From Acidobacteriota bacterium (lineage in GTDB: Bacteria > Acidobacteriota > Vicinamibacteria > Vicinamibacterales > 2-12-FULL-66-21), in NCBI GenBank assembly GCA_013694845.1, contig JACDBQ010000650.1, forward strand, positions 1 to 5,706: a DNA stretch of 5,706 nt, in the 5' to 3' direction. Shown here piece by piece: positions 1 through 5,259 of the stretch. A program made the position numbers and the translations under genes. The notes under the pieces were generated by a model. The model had not been told where the DNA came from, did no database searches, and was given only the letters and a program-made list of their open reading frames with translations. How positions within the stretch are numbered: the stretch's first letter is position 1; each line of letters starts with the position of its first letter.

Positions 1-31
1 ATAATACGCCTTTTAAATGGTCCGACCTTAA

Positions 32-148
32 CCCCCGCCACCATCGTCTCCCCCGTCGGCGGCAGTCCTCACCTGGGTCCTTCTGCTGTATGCCGGCTCC
101 CCCACCGCCTCGGCGGCTGAGGGTCCCCAGGCCAACAGCGACCACGTC
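32..148 (+). other. Signal-peptide coding segment of the DUF5916 gene, start codon unresolved
   Basis: In the same frame as the DUF5916 gene, after a TAA at 29–31, bases 56–118 read SAAVLTWVLLLYAGSPTASA followed by AEG. This is a hydrophobic core plus an A-x-A-type cleavage site, as expected for a Sec signal peptide of an outer-membrane protein. No ATG, GTG or TTG occurs in this frame between 32 and 148; only CTG codons at 83 and 86 are available. The frame one base over encodes a basic stretch (RHHRLPRRR, bases 36–62), which would be a natural n-region directly before the hydrophobic core. A one-base indel near 54–64, real or a sequencing error, would join them; the start codon would then lie before the window. 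Confidence 0.6.
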
Positions 149-2224
149 GTGCGGGCCGCGTTCACCTCGACTGCGCCCACCCTCGACGGTCGGCTCGACG
201 AGTCGGAATGGGCTGGTGCCGAACTCGCGTCCGGATTCATCCAGTCGGAGCCCCGCGAAGGACAACCCCTGTCGGAGCGAACCGAGGTGCGCGTGATGTT
301 CGACCGCGAGTATCTCTATATCGGCGCCTACTGTTTCGACTCGGATCCGGCGGGGATCATCGTGAACGAACTGAAGCGGGATTTCGAGTCGCGGGAAGGA
401 GACGCCTTCGGACTGGCGGTCGACGTGCGCCACGACCGGCGCAACAGCTTCAGCTTTTTCACCAATCCCGGCTCTGCCAAGCGCGATGCCCAGGCGCTCG
501 ATGACGGCCGTCACGTGAATGTGCAGTGGGACGGCGTGTGGCACGTCAGCTCCCGCGTCCACGAAGATGGATGGGTAGCCGAGATCGCCATCCCCTTCAA
601 AACCCTCGGGGTGCGGTCCCAGGCCGCCGCGTCGATGGGGATCAACTTCAAGCGGCGCATCCGGAGAAAGAACGAGGAGGGCTACTGGGCCCCGGTCGCG
701 CGGCGGTTCACGATCAACTACGTCTCTCTGGCCGGCACGCTGACCGGGCTGCGCGACATCAGCGGCGGAACGGCCCTGCAACTGAAACCGTTCGTCACCG
801 TTGACGCGCGGAACCGCAGCGCCGGGACCGCCGACAAGGCGAAGGTCGGTATCGACGCCAAGTACCGCTTGTCACAGGGCGTCGCCGTGGACCTGACCTA
901 CAACACCGATTTTTCACACGTGGAAGCCGACACCCAGCAGGTGAACCTGACCCGGTTCAGCCTGTTCTTCCCGGAGAAGCGGGAGTTCTTTCTCGAGAAC
1001 GCCGACATCTTCGGGTTCGGCGACATCCCCAATGAACGCAGCCCGACCCAGCGCAACGAAGACACGCAGCTGTTCTACTCGCGCCGCATCGGGTTGTCGG
1101 CATCAGGCGAACCGCTGCCGCTGAGCGGCGGCGCAAGGCTCTCAGGGCGAGCGGGACCCTGGGGCATCGGCTTTCTCACCATCCGGCAGGACAGGTCCGG
1201 TGACACGGAGGCGAACACGTTCGCGGTCGCACGGGTCCGCCGGAATCTATTCGCCCATTCGGATGCAGGCCTGGTGTTCGTCAGCCGCGAGAGCTCCCGG
1301 CCCGGGGATTTCAACCGCTCGTTCGGCGCCGACCTCAATCTGCGCGCCGGGCCGAACTGGACGACGAACGGTTTCTGGGCCCGGACGACCGGACCCGAGT
1401 TGGCGGGCGGCAACGATCAGAAAAAGATCTCGAGCAAGTGGGACGACGGGTTCTTCCACGCCCAGATGATCTTTGCCGACATCGGACCGAATTTCCGTCC
1501 GGACGTTGGCTTCGTGCCCCGCACCGACGTCCGCAGCTACCAGTGGAACGGCGGCGTGCGACCACGCCCCGGTCGCGGAATTGTGCGCGAGTGGCATCCG
1601 CACACCAACATCAAATTGTTCACCGACCGTGAGAATCAGGCCGTGACCCGGGACCAGCACTACGCCCTCGAAGTCAACTTCCGCGACGGAGGACGGACAG
1701 AGGTGAGCTACAACCCGCAGTTCGAACGCCTGGTGGAACCGTTCGCGCTGCGACCCTCGGTGGTCCTGCCGATCGGCGATTACGACTTCAACGAATTCCG
1801 GCTCGCGTACAGCTCTGATCGCAGCAAGCTTTTCAGCGGTTCGGTGAACTGGACGCAGGGCGGGTTCTACGACGGCGATCGGATGAGCACGGCGGTTGGC
1901 GTCACGATGCTGATCAAGCCCCGGCTGACCGGGACGATGAGTTATGAACGCAACGACGTCGATCTGCCGGCCGGCCGGGTGCGCGCCGACCTGTACATCC
2001 TGCGGGGACTCTATTCGGTCAGTCCACGCATGTTCGTTGATGCGCTGGTCCAGTACAACGCCGAGACCCGGCGCGTCCTGACCACCGGCCGGTTCAGCTT
2101 TACCTACCGGCCATTGAGCGACTTGTCGATTGTCTTCAACGAGAACCGTTCGACGGCATTGTCGCTTCGGCCGGACCCTGGGCGCGCGCTCTTGCTGAAG
2201 GTGACGCGGCTCGTACAGTTCTGA
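149..2224 (+). CDS. CBM9-like / DUF5916 outer-membrane beta-barrel protein
   Basis: This is a two-part protein. Roughly residues 5–190 resemble the family 9 carbohydrate-binding-like domain: the opening (TPTLDGRLDESEW), the strand RVMFDREYLYIGAYCFD and the segment WVAEIAIPFKTLGV are typical. The remainder matches the DUF5916 beta-barrel, with the hallmark FSLFFPEKREFFLENADIF near residues 270–290, many alternating aromatic strands, and a C-terminal phenylalanine (TRLVQF) as expected of a BAM-inserted outer-membrane protein. The family is usually annotated only as 'carbohydrate binding family 9 domain-containing'; its substrate is unknown. A role in surface glycan or peptide handling is inference. 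The GTG at 149 is only the first conventional start codon in frame. The frame stays open back to 32 and encodes a signal peptide, so the true N-terminus lies upstream. About 690–730 residues is normal for the family. The downstream neighbour is an IS remnant, so the gene appears monocistronic. Confidence 0.88.
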   Translation: MRAAFTSTAPTLDGRLDESEWAGAELASGFIQSEPREGQPLSERTEVRVMFDREYLYIGAYCFDSDPAGIIVNELKRDFESREGDAFGLAVDVRHDRRNSFSFFTNPGSAKRDAQALDDGRHVNVQWDGVWHVSSRVHEDGWVAEIAIPFKTLGVRSQAAASMGINFKRRIRRKNEEGYWAPVARRFTINYVSLAGTLTGLRDISGGTALQLKPFVTVDARNRSAGTADKAKVGIDAKYRLSQGVAVDLTYNTDFSHVEADTQQVNLTRFSLFFPEKREFFLENADIFGFGDIPNERSPTQRNEDTQLFYSRRIGLSASGEPLPLSGGARLSGRAGPWGIGFLTIRQDRSGDTEANTFAVARVRRNLFAHSDAGLVFVSRESSRPGDFNRSFGADLNLRAGPNWTTNGFWARTTGPELAGGNDQKKISSKWDDGFFHAQMIFADIGPNFRPDVGFVPRTDVRSYQWNGGVRPRPGRGIVREWHPHTNIKLFTDRENQAVTRDQHYALEVNFRDGGRTEVSYNPQFERLVEPFALRPSVVLPIGDYDFNEFRLAYSSDRSKLFSGSVNWTQGGFYDGDRMSTAVGVTMLIKPRLTGTMSYERNDVDLPAGRVRADLYILRGLYSVSPRMFVDALVQYNAETRRVLTTGRFSFTYRPLSDLSIVFNENRSTALSLRPDPGRALLLKVTRLVQF

Positions 2225-2289
2225 CCCATCACCGGCGGGTCGCGGCCGAAGAGCGGCAACTCGCGGCCTTCCGGTGTGCGGCCTGAGCG

Positions 2290-2318
2290 CCGCTCGTCGG
2301 CTGCCGCGGCTGTTAGGC
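2290..2318 (+). repeat. Possible attC-like 3' arm (GTTAGGC box)
   Basis: Bases 2312–2318 are GTTAGGC, which fits the GTTRRRY core of integron attC sites. They are preceded by a GC-rich segment with GGCT at 2299–2302, similar in placement, with one base less spacing, to the arms ending at 4064 and 4343. I cannot find a convincing complementary left arm between 2225 and 2290. The box stands 24 bases before the first IS110 homology. A seven-base match can arise by chance in a window of this size, so the call is weak. Confidence 0.22.
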
Positions 2319-2341
2319 TCTAGCTACGTTGCGGCAAGTCC

Positions 2342-2751
2342 GAGCCCACAGTCGGCCTCGTCGCCGAAGTGGGGGACATCCGGCGTTTCGATCGCCCTCG
2401 TCAGCTCATGGCGTTTCTGAGTCTCGTGCCGTCGGAGTACTCCAGCGGGCCCAGCGTTCGACGCGGCGGGATCACTAAGGCGGGCAACCCGCACGCGGGG
2501 CGACTCCTGGCGGAGGCCGCGTGGGCGTATCAGGGCGTGCCGCGGACCGGACGCCAGATGCTCTACCGGCAAGCGGCCCTTCCGAAAACGATCTGCGACA
2601 TCGCCTGGAAGGCGCAACTGCGCCTGACCTCCCGTTTTCGGAAACTCGTGGTACGCGGGAAAGCGAAACCCAAAGTGGCCCGGCCGTCGCCCGTGAGCTG
2701 ACCGGGTTCATCTGGGCGATCGCCCGGGAGGTGCCGCCACCGCCGGCGTAG
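2342..2751 (+). pseudogene. IS110-family transposase, C-terminal fragment (N-truncated, frameshifted)
   Basis: The translation from about 2342 contains the Transposase_20 (IS116/IS110/IS902) C-terminal domain: VAEVGDIRRFDRPRQLMAFL, then LVPSEYSSG, then GGITKAGNPHAGRLLAEAAW. The conserved serine is in the SEYSSG segment. The N-terminal DEDD (RuvC-like) catalytic domain is absent: an in-frame TAG lies at 2321–2323 and no homologous sequence precedes it. The reading frame stops at 2701 after KPKVARPSPVS. The expected family ending continues one frame over as AVARELTGFIWAIAREVPPPPA, stopping at 2751, so a single-base deletion sits at about 2671–2695. A GTG at 2369 would give a 110-residue product, but a DEDD-less fragment cannot catalyse transposition. 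It is a dead remnant, possibly produced by an internal deletion. Its strand is opposite to that of the downstream genes. Confidence 0.85.
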
Positions 2752-3110
2752 CACCCGACAATCCGATCCATCAGGTCGGGGCATCGCGGGCAGGTGGAGA
2801 ATCCTCGAGCACGTTATGGACATCAGCACCACCGACACGGCCGTGCCTGGGCGAGGCAGCTCCGCGACGAACCACAGTCTGGGCGGTCCCCAAGCCGCGA
2901 ATATCAGCAGCGTCAACCGTCGCTAGAACGCGGTGCCGCCGACCAGACGGATCGGAAGAACGTCGAGCACGGAAAGAGCGTGCGCAGAGAGGAACTCATT
3001 GAGCGATGAGGCGGGAGTGGTCTGCCCTCTTGACAAAAGACAGCCGTTTCTCGCTCTCGCTGCTGAAGCGTCCAGCCGTCAACGGCTGCAAGCCTGGCTG
3101 GAAAGCCGCA
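2752..3110 (+). mobile_element. Probable IS110 right-end non-coding region
   Basis: No convincing gene exists between the IS110 remnant and the protease gene ending at 3183. The open frames here have low-complexity Arg/Ser/Pro-rich translations and resemble no family I know. IS110-family elements, the IS1111 group in particular, carry a sizeable non-coding segment after the recombinase gene, and in that group this segment encodes the bridge RNA. The stretch starting just after the reconstructed transposase stop is therefore best read as the element's right end. The outer boundary is not determined: no target duplication or clear terminal repeat was seen, which is normal for IS110. Assignment as bridge-RNA DNA is inference from position only. 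Confidence 0.4.
3071..3102. repeat. Nested inverted repeats (hairpin) between IS remnant and CPBP gene
   Basis: Two alternative stems overlap here. CAGCCG (3073–3078) pairs with CGGCTG (3083–3088) across a TCAA loop. TCCAGCC (3071–3077) pairs with GGCTGGA (3096–3102). The two stems are mutually exclusive. It lies about 80 bases downstream of the minus-strand CPBP stop. It has no T-tract on that strand, so it is not a standard intrinsic terminator. It could be part of the IS right-end structure or a transcription barrier. Confidence 0.35.
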
Positions 3111-3182
3111 CACACCCGCGCGGATCGTGCCGGACATGGTCGACGCCGTCGGATCCACGCGCTCGGGAGGCGGCGCGGCACC

Positions 3183-3920
3183 CTACTGCACCGATCCCAC
3201 GCCCCAGACGATATACGCATTTCCGATCGCATGAAAGATGGCGACGATCCACAGATTGCCGGACCGCTCGTACAAGACTCCGAAGAACAGCCCGATGACG
3301 AAGATGGCCATGAACATTGGCCCACCAAGGGATGCTTGCGAAACAAAGTAGTACCAGTGCAGCGGGCCGAACGTGTACAGCATGTTCGCGACGAAGATGC
3401 CGATCGGCGCGCCCCATCGGCGCACCAACTCCAGCTGCACCATCCCGCGGTACACGAGTTCTTGGTAGAAGCCGAAGAAGAGGTACGGCACGAGCACGTT
3501 CCATAGGGTCCACGCAGTACCGGGCAGCGCGGCGCGGTTCCCGCGCGGCGCTGCGAGCACGAATGGGAACACCACGTTCGCGATGACAACCACCTGGAGA
3601 AAGTACGACCTCTCCGTTATCGTCCAGTCGCGCCATGGTCGAAGGCCAAGTTGCGAGAGCCCTACCCCTGCGATACCGGACACCATCAGCAATGCGAACC
3701 CGAGCAAGGCCGGCAGTAGCAGCCACAGGGGAATGCCCGTGTCGAGCCATCTCACAGCCGCAAGCCGCACGATCTCCACCAGGGCCCCAGCAAGCAACAG
3801 AGGAACACCGGCGTGGGCGGTGGACGCTGGCGATGGGCTTCGATCAAACAGAAGAAGATGCCCACGCACGTGGGGGCTCCACCGGTGTCTTGGCGCCACT
3901 TTCGTACCGACCGTGACCAT
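3183..3920 (-). CDS. CPBP-family intramembrane metalloprotease (Abi/CAAX protease-like)
   Basis: The 245-residue product has several hydrophobic helices (about 38–55, 64–88, 104–124, 138–152, 172–190, 201–217 and 223–243) and the CPBP motifs in order. Motif 1 is QELVYRG at 153–159, where the usual EExxxR has its first Glu replaced by Gln. Motif 2 is FGPLH at 184–188 (FxxxH), and motif 3 is HAIGN at 230–234 (HxxxN). One Glu and both His ligands remain, so activity is possible but not assured. The family includes CAAX prenyl proteases and bacteriocin self-immunity or abortive-infection-associated proteins; this member's substrate is unknown. The ATG at 3920 directly follows an in-frame TAA and is the furthest possible start. 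No clear Shine-Dalgarno precedes it (the upstream bases are GAGAAAACCCTAA), so a later start is possible. It is a stand-alone gene, starting about 66 bases after the attC-like palindrome in its own reading direction, which is the arrangement expected of a cassette gene. Confidence 0.85.
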   Translation of the reverse strand: MVTVGTKVAPRHRWSPHVRGHLLLFDRSPSPASTAHAGVPLLLAGALVEIVRLAAVRWLDTGIPLWLLLPALLGFALLMVSGIAGVGLSQLGLRPWRDWTITERSYFLQVVVIANVVFPFVLAAPRGNRAALPGTAWTLWNVLVPYLFFGFYQELVYRGMVQLELVRRWGAPIGIFVANMLYTFGPLHWYYFVSQASLGGPMFMAIFVIGLFFGVLYERSGNLWIVAIFHAIGNAYIVWGVGSVQ

Positions 3921-3986
3921 TTAGGGTTTTCTCGCTCGACGCCGGGATCTTGTGGTCCGCGACGAGCGAGTTCCTGTCCGCGTATC

Positions 3987-4064
3987 GCCTCCAATCGAGC
4001 CGGCGCGCCGCTGCGACATGATTGCATGAATCAGAGGCGCGCCGGCTCCAATTGGATGTTAGGC
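3987..4064 (-). repeat. Imperfect bulged palindrome resembling an integron attC site
   Basis: The arms pair as follows: GCCT 3987–3990 with AGGC 4061–4064; CCAAT 3991–3995 with ATTGG 4051–4055; a perfect 12-bp stem 3998–4009 (AGCCGGCGCGCC) with 4036–4047. Unpaired bases are CG (3996–3997), TCCA-side bases (4048–4050) and ATGTT (4056–4060). Inside the loop a small stem TGATT/AATCA (4019–4023 with 4029–4033) forms. Read on the minus strand, the 5' outer box is GCCTAAC (4064–4058), a good RYYYAAC. The opposite box should be GTTRRRY but reads GGAGGC, lacking the GTT. Length (78 bp), a long bulged stem and outer boxes at the ends are attC features. The VRR-NUC stop codon TAA lies inside the GCCTAAC box, as in many cassettes. 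One degenerate box means it may be inactive. A generic hairpin or REP-like element is the alternative. Confidence 0.5.
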
Positions 4065-4337
4065 AGTTACAGGGTGCAGGCCGTCACCCGGCTTGGCACC
4101 TGACGTCGCGAGCACTCTGGCCGTGAGAACGTCACAGTGGAGGATGTTCGAGATCTTCGAGAAGGTGGCACGCTGCTTTGGTTTGAGTTCGTCCTGATCC
4201 TTCACTTCGACGAAGAACCTATCCCCCGAATCGCTGAATACAAACAGATCCGGATCTCCGCCACCTCGGTTTCCAGAAAGCTCGCGCTTGAGAGCGTCGC
4301 ACTGACGGGCGGGAGTCGCGACGGCTCCAAGCCGACG
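4059..4337 (-). pseudogene. VRR-NUC-like PD-(D/E)XK nuclease domain, no start codon
   Basis: This minus-strand frame encodes 92 residues with no ATG, GTG or TTG before the conserved core. It contains a VRR-NUC signature: GGGDPDLFVF (Asp at about residue 30), then FFVEVKDQ (Glu44 and Lys46 of the E-x-K motif), then LKPKQ with Gln55, followed by a helix/strand ending in CDVLTARV. These correspond to the G-x-PDL, ExK and Q elements of the family, whose members include FAN1-type and phage or restriction-linked nucleases. The 5' part of the gene is missing: the frame is closed upstream by a TAA at 4338–4340 that belongs to the neighbouring GCATAAC box. The C-terminal part looks intact and ends at a TAA inside the GCCTAAC box of the palindrome. 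Without a start it is probably a truncated gene, although an unusual start or a lost upstream segment is possible. Codon use fits a real coding sequence. Confidence 0.65.
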
Positions 4338-4343
4338 TTATGC
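4315..4343 (-). repeat. Second attC-like arm with GCATAAC box
   Basis: On the plus strand the last 29 bases end in GTTATGC and match the arm at 4036–4064 at 22 of 29 positions without gaps, including the shared GGCTCCAA and GTTA blocks. On the minus strand it reads GCATAAC followed by GTCGGCTTGGAGCCG, starting 17 bases after the stop codon of the FGE-like gene, where an attC would be expected. The partner arm, which should read about CGGCTCCAAGCCGAC then GTTATGC on the minus strand, is absent in the following 150 bases. Instead the sequence enters the start-less VRR-NUC frame. I read it as half of an attC-like site joined to a truncated gene. Confidence 0.4.
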
Positions 4344-4360
4344 CGCCGTCTTTCATAGAG

Positions 4361-5092
4361 TCACGGCATGGATCTGGCAACCCGAAACCCGACGCTGTCA
4401 CGGGTCTGATAAGGAAAGTACGTGACGTCACCACGGTGCGCGGACCTCACAGTGAACCATTCGTACGAGAACGAGCCGCCGCGACGGGTTCGTGCGACAT
4501 CGTTCGATACGCGCAGCACGGAATCCTCGACGTCTTCCGTGACGCGTTCGTCGGACGGGTATGTCTGCCTCCGATCAAGCGTCCACTCCCACACGTTGCC
4601 CAGCGTGTCGAAAAGGCCCCACTGATTCGGCACTAGCTGTGCGACGGGATATGCACGCTCTCTGTTGGTGTTGCCGTCGTACCACGCATACCGCGACAAC
4701 ACACTATCGTCATCACCGAAGTGGAAACTGGTTGTTGTGCCCGCCCGTGCGGCGAACTCCCACTCGGCTTCTGTCGGAAGCCGGTATCCTGTACGGTGCA
4801 AGTAATCCGCCGGCAGTTCGAGGCCTCGTTCGGACTCGATAATGCTCGGGATAGACCCATTGATTCTTCGCAATGCCCGCCGGCTCGCTGAGCCAGTTGC
4901 AGTACCGCGCGGCGTCGTACCAACTCACACCAACCTGAGGGCTATCGGCCGTTCTTGAGTAGTTTGCCAAACGCGGCGGGTCCCCGAATCGTGCAGCGGT
5001 GGCGGCCTTCCATCGTGCGGCGTATTCAGCACCCCAGCCAGGAAGCGCGCGAATTGCTCATTTGTTAGGGGATCTGGAGGCGTTGGCGAAGG
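4361..5092 (-). pseudogene. Formylglycine-generating-enzyme-like (FGE/SUMF1) protein, broken by frameshifts
   Basis: Three minus-strand frames together give one FGE-sulfatase domain. Frame one, bases 5092 to about 5039, reads LTNEQFARFL, the family's TNEQF motif. Frame two, about 5057 to 4845, reads RFGDPPRLANYS, then DSPQVGVSWYDAARYCNWLS and NQWVYPEH. Frame three, about 4835 to the TGA at 4361–4363, reads LPADYLHRTGYRLPTEAEWEFAARAGT, then NQWGLFDTLGNVWEWTLD, RRGGSFSYE and GFRVAR. Shifts lie around 5039–4990 and 4845–4815. Only frame three has a formal start (ATG 4873), giving 170 residues of C-terminal domain. Frame two alone could begin at TTG 4970. No N-terminal signal or upstream domain is seen, and an in-frame stop (5093–5095) closes frame one. 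The C-terminal region lacks the paired active-site cysteines of true FGE, so this is an FGE-fold paralogue of unknown activity. Sequencing error is the alternative to pseudogenisation. Confidence 0.78.
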
Positions 5093-5160
5093 TCAAGGCG
5101 CGGCGTGCCCCGACGCGACGGAACAGCGGCCATCGGCACCGGTCGGGTCAATGCCGGAGG

Positions 5161-5188
5161 CGCTGATCGGACAACAAATGGATCAGCG
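5161..5188. repeat. Perfect 8-bp inverted repeat between FGE-like remnant and cytochrome gene
   Basis: CGCTGATC (5161–5168) and GATCAGCG (5181–5188) pair perfectly around a 12-base loop. Flanking CCGGAGG and CCTCGG can extend the stem with a TTT bulge. It is about 70 bases downstream of the minus-strand cytochrome–HhH stop, so it could act as a terminator or mRNA-end structure. However, no T-run follows on the minus strand. Otherwise the 5093–5259 gap shows nothing recognisable. Confidence 0.4.
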
Positions 5189-5259
5189 TTTCCTCGGGCA
5201 TTGCGATCCTCGGACGCTAATCGTAGCGCCAGGTGACTGCGAAACTACCCGGTGATCTG

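Noticed and set aside
1075..1660. Minus-strand frames of 112 and 137 codons inside the DUF5916 gene.
   Set aside because: They are antisense shadows of a well-supported beta-barrel coding sequence.
2223..2241. GACCC/GGGTC inverted repeat directly after the DUF5916 stop as a terminator.
   Set aside because: The stem is only 5 bp with a 9-base loop and no following T-run.
2794..3009. Plus-strand 71-codon frame after the IS110 remnant.
   Set aside because: Its translation is low-complexity Arg/Gln/Ser-rich, has no ribosome-binding site, and lies in the expected non-coding end of the IS.
2996..3750. Long minus-strand frames of about 197 and 223 codons (3589–2996 and 3750–3079) and a plus-strand frame at 3006–3506.
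   Set aside because: They overlap the CPBP gene in other frames, are Arg/Ser/Cys-rich without recognisable motifs, and are typical of GC-rich shadow frames.
4137..4358. Plus-strand 73-codon frame starting with GTG.
   Set aside because: It is antisense to the VRR-NUC domain, which has clear conserved residues; the plus-strand translation resembles nothing.
5039..5072. CCCTAACAAATGAG (minus strand) resembling an attC left box.
   Set aside because: It encodes LTNEQFARF, the conserved FGE-family motif, and has no complementary arm; the resemblance is explained by coding sequence.
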